A stretch of 64,000 nucleotides of DNA from Bostrychus sinensis (lineage: Eukaryota; Chordata; Actinopteri; Gobiiformes; Eleotridae), in contig CM036258.1 in the NCBI GenBank assembly GCA_020698575.1, positions 20,356,795-20,420,794 on the forward strand, written 5' to 3'. Positions within the stretch are counted from its first letter, which is position 1. The number at the start of each line of letters is the position of its first letter. The notes beneath the pieces were generated by a model that was given only the letters and a program-made list of their open reading frames with translations, had not been told where the DNA came from and did no database searches. The translations under genes and the position numbers were made by a program. Shown piece by piece: positions 37,301 to 48,776 of this stretch.

Positions 37301-39123
37301 AAATCAAGGTGCAACATGGACTGATCCTGGCTAAGCGGGGGTCTGCCCTGCAGATGGACAGCAAGACAGCACCATGGCAGGTTTACCTTCTGTGCAGTGG
37401 CTATAGGGCAACGTCTGAGTAACAGTGACGAGACACTAAGAACCTTTCTGTCAAAGAGGCAGGCAGATGCCCTCCCATCAAAACACACAGACTCTGGGTG
37501 ACACTTCAGAGGGCACAGCTGCTGGGCTGCAACACTGGTCCTGAAGGGCTGTTTATTTAGTTAGGAGATGTGTGTGGAACAACTAGATGGATGTCAAGGC
37601 CACAATTGTGTGTGCGCACTTTGAAACCGCAAGAGTTTATTCTTTTCTGCTGACCTCTTGACTTTGATATATTTCACCCAAGATTTCAAAGTCTAAATAT
37701 TTAATTTGATTTAAAAATATTTTATTTGCATTTCAAACAGATCTTATAATAAAGTAAAAAAAAAAAAAAGGTAGCAAACAAAAAAAAGATGTAATTGAGC
37801 AAACTTTTTTGAATGAGATTGTATTCTAGTAAAAAAATGTATATGTGCAGATGTATTTGAGGATTTAAATCAACTGTAGTGACTGTACTGCAGGCAACTG
37901 GACATTATAGGCTCAAGGCCTCTGTGAGCGCTATGGACATGGAAATAAGGTATCTAGATGTTTTAGAAGACACTGAAAATGTGTTAATCTATGATTTATG
38001 AAGTCCCTTGCCCCAACAAAGCAACCAATTGGTGCAGAAGCCTATGTCTTCTCGACAGACACATACCTATTCCCTGTTTTAGATAACTTTAGAAACAGGC
38101 ACTCTACTTAACAAGCATTAATCATGAAAATCTAAATTTGCAGCATTGTTGTGAGAGTAGATGCTTTTGCTAATACAGCTTATATTTTATTTGAGCGTGA
38201 TATTCTCCTAAAGGGCCAAGGTGTGACTGCCTGAGATCAACTGATCCCAACAAGACTGACCCTTCTCTCTAACAGCCACTTGTTGTGCTCAGACTACCAT
38301 AAATCTGCAAGGAGTAACACTCGGAGTGACCTGCTTCCATCACCTTATTACCTGAGTCAGAGTCTTTCCACTCTTCCAGTAAAAGCCTGCTTCCCTGGCA
38401 CAGGGCCCTCAGAACAGTTTCGGCCCCTGGTAGAGGTGCTGGTGGTGGTGGTGGGTGTGCAGGGGGCTCATTGAGGCTGCAGCAGTTTGAAGGCACACAT
38501 AAAGCTGCTCAAAGCCAGCAGGTATGTAAGGAATGCTTTTTTGTCCAAACAACAGGCTCACGCCCGATACAGCCGCACCACGCCACCCAGCACTGTCAGA
38601 GCGGCTGAGTGGGGCCCACCAAAGACTCTGCATCTGGAGCCACTGTATGTTACATTTCAATTCTACTTACTGTATGAATTTGATTGTTGTTGTAGATTTG
38701 AATGACATATAACTCAGATAAAACAAGAGTACTGCTCAGGAGCTTACAATTCCTTTCCAAAAATGGTTGTGTATTAGAACAGTGTTTACCAAAGGGTGGG
38801 TCAGTACCCAAAAGTGGGACATGAATGATGTTTGATAGTCTGCTAAAGCCTTTAGTCAGTAAAAAGAACAAATAATGTTTGAATTACTTGAACTGGTGAA
38901 GCATATTTTAAAACACGTGCAATAAATTTTGTAGGAAAAAGTTTGGGTCACAGTAAACTACTCTGGGAACCACTGTATTAAAATACCTTGCTAATGATCA
39001 CAATGACAATATACTAAGACAGAAACCTTAGTTATAGTTTTGGATAATTTAGCAAAACAATTAATGTGTGCATGCACCTCTTTTATGGAGCCATCCCTCC
39101 TTGACAATCACCACATTGGTCAT
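19349..39123 (-). CDS. akt1: AKT1 serine/threonine kinase (protein kinase B alpha)
   Basis: Thirteen coding exons: 39078-39123, 28184-28312, 26493-26604, 26078-26204, 25480-25611, 25302-25367, 24896-24964, 24661-24786, 23407-23535, 20580-20794, 20370-20457, 20055-20157, 19349-19428. They total 1,422 nt, 473 aa (human AKT1 480). The product begins [20 protein letters not shown]. The PH domain spans about residues 5-108, with Glu17 and Arg25 of the phosphoinositide pocket present. The kinase domain has the glycine loop GKGTFG, catalytic Lys172, YRDLKLENL, DFG at 285-287 and the activation-loop [12 protein letters not shown] with Thr301 (human Thr308). The C-terminus ends [12 protein letters not shown] with Ser466 (human Ser473). 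The PH-kinase linker is about seven residues shorter than human. It acts downstream of PI3K in growth, survival and metabolism. Neighbours identify it as akt1 rather than akt2/akt3. The donor after 26493 is GC. Confidence 0.97.
19429..20054 (-). other. akt1 intron before the last coding exon
   Basis: This 626-nt intron has donor G|GTAGCA and acceptor TTTCCAG. A CTCF-like core CCAGAAGAGGGCAG lies at 19831-19844. Long open frames here on the minus strand read through the splice site and are not supported. Confidence 0.7.
20795..23406 (-). other. akt1 intron between kinase exons; contains a plus-strand exon-like ORF
   Basis: This 2.6-kb intron separates the DFG/activation-loop exon from the exon beginning [14 protein letters not shown]. 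The only structured item is the plus-strand first-exon-like segment near 22338-22503, listed separately. The rest shows no clear repeat. Confidence 0.65.
22338..22503 (+). other. Exon-like plus-strand ORF nested in an akt1 intron
   Basis: The plus strand has an acceptor-like tttactgcag, then an uninterrupted coding-like stretch. It includes an ATG at 22400 in a strong context (gttgccATGg) and ends at a good donor CAG|GTAAGC at 22503/22504. From the ATG it reads [20 protein letters not shown], then ends [12 protein letters not shown]. Codon third positions are G/C-rich relative to the intron. No downstream partner exon was identified and the sequence is not one I recognise. It could be a small nested gene, a relic exon or chance. 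Confidence 0.25.
23536..24660 (-). other. akt1 intron within the kinase domain, no feature seen
   Basis: This 1.1-kb intron follows YRDLK; the next exon begins LENLML. Mixed AT-rich sequence, with nothing recognised. Confidence 0.7.
24965..25301 (-). other. akt1 intron (337 nt), no feature seen
   Basis: This intron lies between the exon ending SKHPFLT and the exon beginning GLKYSF. The donor is GTAAGG and the acceptor CCACAG. Nothing else was seen. Confidence 0.7.
25612..26077 (-). other. akt1 intron (466 nt), no feature seen
   Basis: This intron lies between the end of the PH-kinase linker exon (TKPRHKV) and the exon beginning [11 protein letters not shown]. The donor is GTATGG. No repeats or ORFs of note. 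Confidence 0.7.
26605..28183 (-). other. akt1 intron 3, carrying a decayed transposon-like repeat
   Basis: This 1.58-kb intron sits within the PH-domain coding part. Its 5' portion (about 27770-28085) is a decayed interspersed repeat, listed separately, that stops about 100 nt from the exon donor. The remainder is unremarkable. Confidence 0.7.
27770..28085 (+). mobile_element. Decayed copy of a dispersed teleost DNA-transposon-like repeat
   Basis: Successive short blocks match a repeat I know from many teleost genomes: tcatgttagtgacttgttgc, then cctaattagttgcaaaatgc, then gatgtgttgctagaatcaaa, then tctcagtttcaacacctgat, then attctgtttttattt. The end near 28080 corresponds to the terminal block that usually reads gtcccaacttttttggaatt plus a ggggttgta end. 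The copy is diverged and lacks an ORF. I do not recall its database name. Confidence 0.6.
28313..39077 (-). other. akt1 intron 2 (10.8 kb)
   Basis: This large intron sits between the start-codon exon and the second PH exon, as in other vertebrates. It holds a 23-nt A-run at 28853-28875, small A/T runs and a GC-richer stretch around 32.9-34.5 kb. A plus-strand open segment at about 30302-30400 ends in a good donor (CTG|GTAAGT). No repeat family, RNA gene or complete ORF could be supported. Early introns of this size often carry enhancers, but nothing in the sequence marks one with certainty. Confidence 0.6.
28853..28875. repeat. A-homopolymer (23 nt)
   Basis: An uninterrupted run of 23 adenines in akt1 intron 2. 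It could be a retroposed tail, but no element body was recognised next to it. Confidence 0.9.
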
Positions 39124-42100
39124 GTTGGTGGGCAGGGTGGAGGATCCAGGATTCCCGCTGAGAGAGACACAGCTTTAATTCCCAGGATTTCTTCACTGGC
39201 CCTGTGCTGGAGCCAAGGCTGTACAGCTGCCGGGTCAATGGTGGTTACCTTCAGAAAACAAAAAGCGTAAGCAGAAGTCCATTAATCTAGATATTAGCCA
39301 CTGAGCCATGCTAATATAAAAGGAAATTCAGGGATGCTGTCTTTTTAATCTAAAACATGAACAAATGCCTGATTGAGATTTCCGTGTATGTCATTGATCC
39401 AGGAAACACAGTGAAAATTCCACCGTGGTGAACACTGAGTTTTCTTCTAAATTGCTTATGAAAAAGGTCATTCTTCCATTATACAGTTGAACCAGTTGAA
39501 GACATCGTTAAACATACAGTAGTACAGAAAGAATGATTAAATATATGTTAATATTAAGTAGTTCTCAGAGACTCATGTGGAGTTCAAATAAAATATTAAA
39601 AAATATAAGCTCAGAGAAGATGAATAGTATTTGAGTGCACTGCTGGTCACATGATCTATACCAAATGGGGTGTAATTCTACTGAAGAGCCTGTTATTCAA
39701 TAACAGTATGTACTAAAACCTGCGGGCCAGCATAACCAAAACACTTGACCTTTTCATTCATTCACCACTTCTTTATGACATAAAGAGAGCGTTGAATGCA
39801 AGGGGGAAGCAAAAGAGTGATCAATTGCAATGCTTGTTCACATAAATGTCACTTACAGCAGCAGGCAATCCCTGCCTGTTGAAAAAATCAATTAGCCTGC
39901 TGCTGCCCCATTGGAGTATGGCCATCAAAAGGGAGCTCTGTTTGAGCTGCATCATCCAGCTCACTGCTAGGACAACAACAGGAAGTGTGTGTGACTATTG
40001 ACAGCCCACAAGTCATATCAGTATGTCCCAGGCTCAAACACATGTATCAGAAAATGCATTTTAAATGCCCTGTCGCTCACTGTACAACAAATGAGCAAAC
40101 ATTTGTTTGGGGAAGGCAGGTTTATTTTTACTAGAGTTTGTTTTTACACTGAAGATGTGGTGCTTGTGTCACACTTAAAGTACTGGAAGAATCTCGGAGG
40201 AGGATTTGAAAAAACACAGTAAGTGCAACTTAAGGATCACACAAACTGCTGGATCCCACTGGCATTTTAGAGTGTACTCAGTGACACAAGCATACACACA
40301 TTAAATACACACTGGGATACATCACACAAACAAACTGGAGAGTACACACCACAGCCAAAAAAGCAACACATGCACAAGAGCAGCTCTGGAGCCACAACAG
40401 AGCGCTACTGTTTTAATGGAAGCGACCTGTTGCTGCTGCGGCCTGTGTGGAAAAGCTGGGCTGCTGCCAGCGCTGCAGCCACTGAATGAACCCAGTACCC
40501 TGACAGCAGGTCACATGGTCCTCAGGCCTCTGGGCTGCCGCCTGCCCGCCCACCCCACTGTCACTGCAGCTCTCAATCATTCATCTTTCTGCCTGCTGCT
40601 ATGAGGGCCAGCCCATTCAATGCAAATCAGTGTCATCCAGAAAAGATGCCACACACTGAGTTTGTTCCCGGCCCAAAGAGGCCAGAGCCATGTGTTTACA
40701 GCAGGAAGCAGAGAATCAGGCCGGCATCACCACACCACTTCCTTCAGATCAATAGATATAAGTATAACTCAGCAATATTTTTCTGCTACTAGATGAGTAA
40801 ACAACTGAGTGCACAGTGAGTTTGTGTTGTAGTGCAATAAGTGCATTGTCATAGTAACATAAACAAACTATTCAGGCTCACTTCTTCTGACATACAGTCT
40901 CTACATTTAAACTTGTTTTTCTGTTAAATATCACAATGGAAGTAGTACTAGTGTGATCTACGACACCATGCCAAGTTCCTCTTTCAAGTTCCCTGAAAAC
41001 ACTTCACTAATGATAAGAATTTTACTCATAGCTGAAGCAGAATAACAAACAGCAGCTACTGTAACCTTGAAAGCTGAACAACAGTGACTCACAGTGATGT
41101 ATTATAAAGTATGTGTTTGCGTATTTTTGAAACAAGAACATATAGCAACCTCACTGCATACAACCCCACATACACAATCTGTATGCTCTAGTGCCAGCTT
41201 CTTCACATGAGTAAGCACAAAATGACTTACTAATGCATATTCCAAGTACAGTAGTCTATGTATGATGTTAGCAGTTTTGTGACATTGAGGGTGTCATGTG
41301 ATGCTGAGCTAACCTTTGAAGTACATCCCTCTTAGTGATAGTACACTTTACATATGGGCACAAAAACTCTTGTGTACAGAGACAAAATTTCAAACAACAT
41401 TCCTTGGATTCTGCACGTAACTGGTGGCACATTTGCGTCAACAGGGCTGCGAGGGGATTGGGTAGGAGGTGGTATTTTCTAAATAGAACAAGAAGAGCCA
41501 AGGAAGTCAGCGGCTGCATCATTACGCCCGGCTGTTGAGTCTTCTCCGGGTCACATGCCAAGTTGCCCTGCACTGACACAGTGGACAAAAGTGGTCTCAT
41601 GACCAATAAAAACATTTTGACACTCAAGTGATTACAAATACAAAATGCCTGGGGACAATTTACTCTTTGGACATTGTGAATCCATGTTAGGAGCAGACAG
41701 CAGCATCATTTGAGATGTAAATCTTGTCTTGGGCATTGCTTAGCTTTGAGGCTACAATGTTTACAGATGCATTAGACACACTTTTTAATGTAGCTATATT
41801 ATCAGTAAGAATCGAACAGAAAACTGTCCGAGTTATTTGAAGAAAAATAGCATTTAAATAGTACAATAAATAGTACATAAAAGTTACTAAGCCAGATGCT
41901 ATTGTGTGGGGGCATCATTACATTAGCATGACTTAGCCACAATAGCAAACAGGTAAACAAAGACTGTTTAGGCTCATAACAATGAATGAGGTGCTTGTTG
42001 AGCTCACTTGTTTTCATTTGCCCCCTGGTCATAACAGTAGTACAGAGAACTTTCCAGTAGAGGTGAGCTGTTTGCAGTAACGGGACTGCAGATATTTTGG

Positions 42101-42480
42101 TCTGAGGGCTGAGTCTCCAAAGTGGTCATTGTCAAAAATGAATGGTTAACATGTTGAGGAGACGAGCCACAGTTGTTTGTGAAAAAACTGCTACCCGCTA
42201 GGCTTCAGAACTCACTTCAATACGCCCGTGTGTCCTGCAAAGTAACTTTAAGTGTCAAGTTCGGAAAGTACCCCATGTCAGGTTTGCATTTAGCGGTAGA
42301 GAAGGATATGGGGCCTAGCAGGGCAGCTTGGGTGAGAATAACCGCATCCCATGTTAAGTACAATGGGGACCTACCCTGTCTTAGCTGTCGACCTCTTGTA
42401 GTTAACCAATGCGAAGGAAACGCGGACATTTACCTGGGCAGGGCTTTCAATAACGTGTCCGTCTCATTATAGGGAGCTGT
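39124..42480 (-). other. akt1: akt1 5'UTR part of the start-codon exon and first intron
   Basis: The start-codon exon has acceptor TCTCTCAG ending at 39158, so it contributes 34 nt of 5'UTR (39124-39157). Upstream is a first intron of about 3.3 kb, reaching the promoter region near 42.5-42.6 kb. No coding exon or repeat was recognised. A first-exon donor could not be chosen among several weak candidates. Confidence 0.5.
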
Positions 42481-42680
42481 TTCGGCGGTATTTTACGTTG
42501 ATAAGTCCTTCAACAATCTGGACAAAAGTGCTCTCATTTACTCCGTTTCTCTCTTGCCTTTCTTCCACTACACCTCCCAAACGCGCTGTCTGCAATGCCT
42601 CTGTGGCCGCGCTGCTCTCCCGGGTCCTAGCGCCGACTATTTATGAGGCACTAGAGGAGCAGCACGAGTCTCATTGAAAA
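42481..42680 (-). promoter_or_regulatory. akt1: Probable akt1 promoter and first (untranslated) exon
   Basis: A local CpG-rich patch at about 42420-42640 contains a TATA-like CATAAATA on the minus strand at 42638-42645. This would put transcription start near 42610. It lies upstream of the whole akt1 coding region and faces zbtb42 across a 3.3-kb gap, the head-to-head arrangement known for AKT1 and ZBTB42. The donor of the first exon was not resolved. Confidence 0.4.
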
Positions 42681-45600
42681 AAAAATCGAGCAGTGTGTAC
42701 AGAGTGTGGCCGCTATAGGGGCTTTTCTATCCTGCATGGCCTCGCTGAACTCCGGGGTCTTTTATCTGTGCCAGTGGTTTCCAAAGGGGGGGCAGGGGAA
42801 CCTGGAGAGGCCCCTGCGAGGTGTTCAGAGGGGAACCTCTGCGCAAAAATGGAAGTCAATTTTGTTTTTCCTCTTACTTCCTGAATAAATCATAATGGAC
42901 TGTGACTGTGCATGACTATACATTTTGGTTGTATATAGGCCTAAATAATAATGATGACAAACATTGTAATTATAATACAACATAACTACGACATTTCCCT
43001 ATATTTATTACAAAAAAGGCGTCCTCCTTCGCATATTATGTTCACATTATTATTTTTAATTACTTTTCAGTGATGTATAGTTTTGCGTGCTTTTTAATAA
43101 TAGGTTAATAAGTGTTGTTTCATTGGACAATAGGTGATATACAACTGCTTCTTATTAAAGTATATGATAAAAGAGAGAGGAGTGGGCTTGTGCTGTTTTA
43201 GGTGTCACTTTGCTAGTTACCCCAGAGAAATGATATTAAAACCATTTGTTAAATTGTAACAGGTAACTGTGTGCAGGGTAGTCAAGGGTGCAATGCTGAT
43301 TTTCTTTTCTTGTTTGTCAGCACTCACCAGTGAGCTTGGGCAGGTTGATTTATGTAGATATATTTTACAGGGACATCTAATTGTAAAACATTGCCAAAGT
43401 GTGCTGATGCAGGTTTTCTCTCTTGTATTGTTGTAGGATAAAGATGTTGACATGAAAAGCCATGTTAGCTACAAGGTAAAGTTCAGAATCAGATATAAAC
43501 TTGAAGTTAGGCCCATGTTCATCTATTTTATTTCCAGCATGAACTCCTGTGTGTGTAAATTCCCACGTGACACTAAAAGATGCAAGTGGAAACATTAAGG
43601 CTGATATGTAAGGCAATAAGTCTCCTAATGAATGGAAAACAGGAGTTCCTTTGGGGTTCATTACAGATATGTCATGATGTTAACCTGTGTCTTTCAGCCA
43701 TTGTGAACAGTCACAAGTACAAAGACTGGAGAGGCAGGAGTTAAACCAGTTGTGGGGCAGGTACGGACAGGCCAGGAAGCTTGGTAAAAAGAGTCAGCTA
43801 CCCTCAGTATCAAATGAACCATAGCTTTTCCAGATTTCAGTAAACATACTCTGGTATACAGTTATAAAGTAAGCACTGCAGATGCATATGATTATGGAGA
43901 GTAATAATAGTAATATTGTCAACACAAATATTGCATTACAGTGTGAGCTGTCAGCTGGTTCAAGTGATGAAACAGTGAGTGACCTTTATGGTCTGCTTTT
44001 TAGGCCTGGGTGTTTCCCTTTTTGGTGACAAAGACTGTCAAATGTTCAACACAAGATTGTATCAGTCTTGACAAAAGGTTCACTCACAACAATGAAGACA
44101 AGGTTGATTTTCTGTAGTCGCTCTGCTTCTGTAGGTCAATGATATTTGTCCTTCAAGGTAGAATATTACATCTAAAGATTTCCTAGGTGAAGATTCATTC
44201 ATTTATGCAGAACATGGTCCAGAACATATCTGAAGCTGAATTAGACCCAGAAGGTCAGGAGTGCAATAACAGGAGGAGGCAGGGGGCTCTCACCAGCGCT
44301 GGATCTCCCAGCAACTGTAGTGCAATGCTTGTACTGTCACATTATTTCCCAGAATCCTGTATAGTCCTGCCCATAGCACTCATCGTTATATGCAAAGTAA
44401 ACTGGCTATGGTTTAATTGTATTATCTAATATTAATTCAATGATAAAAAATAATTTAAAAAAGCCCCAAGACTGTCAATTGGTTTCATAGCAGTTAAAGA
44501 ATAATGATGCTCAGTGCTGCAGTAAATCAGGCCAAAGAAGTATCCCTCATGTGTCAGGTGTCTGCAGAGGGCCAAGCAGCCTCAGCAGCACCCGCTCTGG
44601 TCCAGCAGAAGAGTGATGTGATGTGGCCAAGTGGTGGCTGGATGGCTGGTTGGTTGGCCAGTCAGGCTTCACTGGAATGTGAGCTCTTTTGTTTGTCAGC
44701 AGAGAGGAGTGGGTCAGGGGGAGAATGCCATTGATGATTGCAGAGAGGAAGAATGAACCTTCAGGAAGTGTTTTCTCTCGTTCTCTCTCTCCCTCTATCT
44801 TTTCTCTGTGTGAGAACCTTCACAGTGCTGAGCCTCTGAGGCCACGGTCCCCAGGCACAACCACTGCTTTGTCTTACCCTGTGAACACAAACCCCTCCGC
44901 TACTGCAGGGCGCCTACGATTGCCAGGCCAGGAAAACACAGCCAGAGCTCCTATTCTTGTCTACATCTCTGCTTCGGTTTGGATCATGTGTAGTGGTGTG
45001 TCAATGGGAAATTGTTTCTGATGTGCCATACACATCAGCATAAACATTCAGTCACCATTCATTATTTTGTCCAGCTTCAAAAACAACCAATGGACATATC
45101 ATAAAAATAGTGCAGAAAGTAGCTCTTAGTAAGGGGCAAACTAAAAATGGAATAAAGGAGTAAGTGGATAAGAATCTTAGCCAGTGGCCTTCTGGACCAG
45201 TGGCTGCCGTCTCCTGTCACATTGCTCATTCCCCTCTGTGTCAGGGGGCTGTGAGGAGCTGCAAATGGCCCTTTCAAAACACACGACAGCTGGAACACAG
45301 GGCAAAGGTGACTGAGGCAGTTGGGGGAGAGGTGGGGGTTTGGGGAGGGCTGAAGGGTGCAGAGAGGGAGCAGCTGCAACCTCGAGCCCCTGCTTCTCAA
45401 CTATATGCCAACACCAACCAACAACGGTGCTTGTTCTCTTCGATATACTGTAAATCAAGCATAATATTGTAGCTATAAGTCACAGTTAGGGTTTGATGTG
45501 GCTATAGGACAAAGCACAGAAATTTTACAGGCTATAGCAGGATTAGAGGGACAGCCATAAAAAGTGCCACTTGCCCTTCAAATTGCAATGCATGATTTAT

Positions 45601-45900
45601 TATTCTTTTTAGATAGTTTTACAGACACCATGAAGTGTAGCAAAGAGTACTATTAAAGGACCAATTGTTCCAGAGCAGATGTGGCATAGATGTGGCATAC
45701 AATTCTTTTATATTGCTAAATTGGTTGAAGCATTGGTATCTAAGAGTAAAACTTTGACTTATTCTCGTGTTAACCCTAGATCCTGTGCAGGTGTTTTAAT
45801 AAGCCATCTGATGTTGGCAGGGAACTCTATTGCTACTTGCTGCCGCTGTGTGAACCCACAGAGTAGTACAAAGTTATTGTGGCCACTGGCAGAGAAGAAG
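42681..45900. other. Intergenic region shared by the divergent akt1 and zbtb42 promoters
   Basis: About 3.2 kb of mixed sequence. Several plus- and minus-strand frames stay open for 60-110 codons, but none has splice context, recognisable motifs or coding-like codon use. A pyrimidine-rich patch occurs near 44770-44810. No repeat family was identified. Confidence 0.6.
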
Positions 45901-47172
45901 AGGAGGAGAAGGGGTGGGGGATATCGCGAGACTTGTGCCATTATCAACCTGCTTGACACACAGCAGCGCTGAGTGCAGCCTGCCTTGCCAGGGTCGGAAC
46001 CGAAGCTCAAGAAACGACAAGGAGAAGCGAAACATCTGGCCGCCCATCATGAAAGAAGACCGGGGCTAGGAAAAGGAAAACTCGACGAAGTTTAGAGGAA
46101 ATAAATGTAAGTGACTTGTTTGTTTTTCTCGTTATCCATATGCGGAAAGTTAAAGTATCTGTCCCCCCTTTCACCGCTTCGTTCAATGAGTTCCTCCGCT
46201 GTTTAAAAGGCTCGGAGCAATGCGTTTCCCAACACGGACATGGCTCGCTTTTACTGCGTCCTCTATTTAGGACACTTTTGAAATCCAAACACAAGGAAAC
46301 ACGTTGAATTACAGTTTATGTGCGAAAATATCAACTTTGTCTCTAATTTGGAAGAGCCTCTTTAGACGTAGAAGGCTTTTTACGCATGTGACTGATTGGA
46401 TTTTTAGTGATAATATAGCTTTTTCAAAAGTTTGAAACTCGGTGTAATGTTACCACAAACCCATGTCTATACTCGTCTGTGTGTTTTTTTTGAGCGCTTA
46501 TAGCCCTGAGTTAACATATGGCATAAAGGGGAGCACAGCTGGAGGTAGCGTTTCCATTGCGGTGATGTCAGAGCAGCTGACTCCACAGCTTGCAGTGTAA
46601 TTAGCAAACAGAGCGCCAGTTTACTCACTCCGCACTGCTCTTATTTTTTACACGTTAGCTTTCCTTCCTTTCCGTCCCGATGGACCAGTCCTGGCGTTTC
46701 CAGTGCCGCTCGATGCTTGTTCTGTAAACATCGGGGCTTTGAGAGTGTGCGTAAAGAAACGCGCCTGTGCGTCTCTTTCGTATTTTCCTCACAGAATAAG
46801 ACGGGCACCAAACTAACGCTACTCTCGGGAGACTTCGGAAAGAGTGGATCTGCTTACACTGTAATACATGGGCCGTGAGCGCAGCGCTCTGTCCCCCGAA
46901 CCTCTGGAAAGAAGCTACAATTTAGTTTTAAGTTGGTTTAAGCTGTTTTATAGACAAAACACTGGTATTTTTTGTATTAAGTTTTTATTATTAGAATAGG
47001 CAATAGTTGTTAGTGTGTAGTTACTGTACATTTTAGTTATGGTGAAAGCTAATTTTTTTTACATTTTACAGATTGATAAGGTGGTCTACCACATGTGTGC
47101 AATGGGGGGTAGTGCCTTCTAAGTGGCTTTATTGGCTTTATCCAGTATCCTGTTTTTCCTGTTTTTCATCAG
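45901..47172 (+). promoter_or_regulatory. zbtb42: zbtb42 promoter, untranslated exon 1 and intron 1
   Basis: A GC-rich stretch at about 45895-46106 ends in a strong donor AAAT|GTAAGT at 46106/46107 and fits a 5'UTR exon. It contains TCGCGAGA at 45924-45931, the half of the TCTCGCGAGA promoter element that often marks TATA-less starts. The intron 46107-47172 closes with ttttcatcag. A second CpG-rich patch within it (about 46640-46870) may be an alternative promoter. The exon 1 frame has a TAG upstream and adds no in-frame ATG. Confidence 0.5.
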
Positions 47173-47186
47173 GTTATGAAGGAAGA

Positions 47187-48776
47187 ATGGAGTTCCCAGA
47201 CCATAGCCGCCAGTTGCTGCAGTGTCTGAGTCAGCAGCGTCACCAAGGTTTCCTCTGTGACTGCACTGTTCTCGTCGGTGAGGCTCGATTCAAAGCGCAC
47301 AGGGCAGTGCTGGCCTCCTGCAGCATGTACTTCCATCTCTTCTACAGGGACCAGCTAGACAAAAGGGACGTTGTGCATCTCAACAGTGACATTGTGACAG
47401 CCCCGGCTTTCAGTCTGCTCCTTGAATTTATGTATGAGGGAAAGTTGGAGTTCAGCACTCTGCCTGTGGAGGATGTGTTGGCAGCGGCTAGTTACCTCCA
47501 CATGTATGATATTGTCAAAGTGTGTAAAGGCAAGCTAAAAGATAAGGAACTGCTGTGTCTGGAAGAGAAAATGTGCGAGGGTTTGGGCCTGAGCTGTCTG
47601 GACAGAGAGAACTCCTCAGACAGCGAGCTGCACAGTAAGCAGCTCATCCGACGACAGCTACACATACTGTCTCAAGGGGCTCACAGGGCACCCTCAGACT
47701 TTGACATGGACAACAGCGAAGTCAGGCTGCCTGTCACCGATTGTGACAGGTCTACACAGGGCAAGCAGAAGGCAAACGGTCACTCTGGCAGGTCCCCGGA
47801 CCTTGTAGGTGTCAATTATGTGTCAGCAGAGGCCAAGCCCTGCCACCAAACAGCTGGAAAAACAAAAGCTGATGTCAGTAGTTCTACCGTATTGCTGTCC
47901 CAGAGGTCCCGGGCTTCAGATGACATGGACTGTGCACTGGATTTGTCTTTCAAGCCTCTGTCTAGCAAAGATCCCTTACACCCCTCCTACGTCTCGGGAC
48001 AGCTGGCCCTCGACAGCCAGCAGCAGGGCACTGAGCCACTTGTTAAAGACGAACACGACTTGCTGTCAGAGCAGGAGGACAGTGAGCCGATGAGCCCTGA
48101 GAGCCAGCGCTTTGGGAATAGTGCCAGGAGCTCGGTGGTGACAGGGTTCGCTGCCCTCTTCCCAGGCAACAACGGCTCCACGGCTGTGCTGCTCTCCCAG
48201 GAGGAGGACCTGATGGACGACGAGGGGGAGGCCTGTAGGGAGAGGGGGGTCACCCCGGGCCGGGAGCTGGAGGAGAGGAGGGGCAGGCTGCTGGGGGACA
48301 GCGAGGAGGAGGAAGAGGATGACCTAGCCTCTTCAGACATCTCCACTTCCAGCGGGGTGCTTCTGCCCCCAGGCCAACAGGTGTGTGTGTGTCCCCTCTG
48401 CAGCAAAGTCTTCCCCAGCCCCCACGTGCTGCAACTGCACCTCAGCTCCCACTTTCGAGAGAAGGACGGTGCTCGTTCGAAGCTCTCCCCTGATGGATCA
48501 GTCCCCACCTGCCTGCAATGCAACAAGACTTTCTCATGCATGTACACCCTGAAGCGGCACGAGCGCACTCACTCTGGCGAGAAGCCATACACCTGTGGCC
48601 AGTGTGGCAAGAGCTTCCAGTACTCCCATAACTTAAGTCGGCACGCTGTGGTCCACACACGTGAGAAGCCCCATGCCTGCAAGTGGTGTGAGCGGCGCTT
48701 CACGCAATCCGGGGACCTCTACCGCCACATCAGGAAGTTTCATTGTGGCCTTGTTAAGACTCTTGCCATTGGATAA
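47187..48776 (+). CDS. zbtb42: ZBTB42, BTB/POZ zinc-finger transcriptional repressor
   Basis: A single coding exon of 529 aa. The ATG at 47187 was chosen because it opens MEFPDHSRQLLQCLSQQRHQ, the conserved family start, 14 nt after the acceptor at 47171-47172. The open frame extends 38 codons further upstream, but that part is intron. A BTB/POZ domain spans about residues 20-118 (FLCDCTVLVGEARFKAHRAV, SYLHMYDIVKVCK). A CtBP-type motif ALDLS lies at 250-254 and an acidic stretch (SEEEEEDD) near 375. Four C2H2 zinc fingers at about 402-519 include SCMYTLKRHERTHSGEKPYT and the finger ending YRHIRKFH. The ZBTB18/ZBTB42 pair are DNA-binding repressors; ZBTB42 is linked to muscle in human. The akt1 neighbour picks ZBTB42 over ZBTB18. 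Confidence 0.93.
   Translation: MEFPDHSRQLLQCLSQQRHQGFLCDCTVLVGEARFKAHRAVLASCSMYFHLFYRDQLDKRDVVHLNSDIVTAPAFSLLLEFMYEGKLEFSTLPVEDVLAAASYLHMYDIVKVCKGKLKDKELLCLEEKMCEGLGLSCLDRENSSDSELHSKQLIRRQLHILSQGAHRAPSDFDMDNSEVRLPVTDCDRSTQGKQKANGHSGRSPDLVGVNYVSAEAKPCHQTAGKTKADVSSSTVLLSQRSRASDDMDCALDLSFKPLSSKDPLHPSYVSGQLALDSQQQGTEPLVKDEHDLLSEQEDSEPMSPESQRFGNSARSSVVTGFAALFPGNNGSTAVLLSQEEDLMDDEGEACRERGVTPGRELEERRGRLLGDSEEEEEDDLASSDISTSSGVLLPPGQQVCVCPLCSKVFPSPHVLQLHLSSHFREKDGARSKLSPDGSVPTCLQCNKTFSCMYTLKRHERTHSGEKPYTCGQCGKSFQYSHNLSRHAVVHTREKPHACKWCERRFTQSGDLYRHIRKFHCGLVKTLAIG

Noticed and set aside
47073..47186. 38 extra N-terminal codons of the zbtb42 open frame
   Set aside because: They lie upstream of a clear acceptor (ttttcatcag at 47163-47172), so they are intron. 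Translation starting at MEFPDH matches the family.
47987..48568. 193-codon minus-strand frame
   Set aside because: Antisense shadow of the zbtb42 acidic and serine-rich region.
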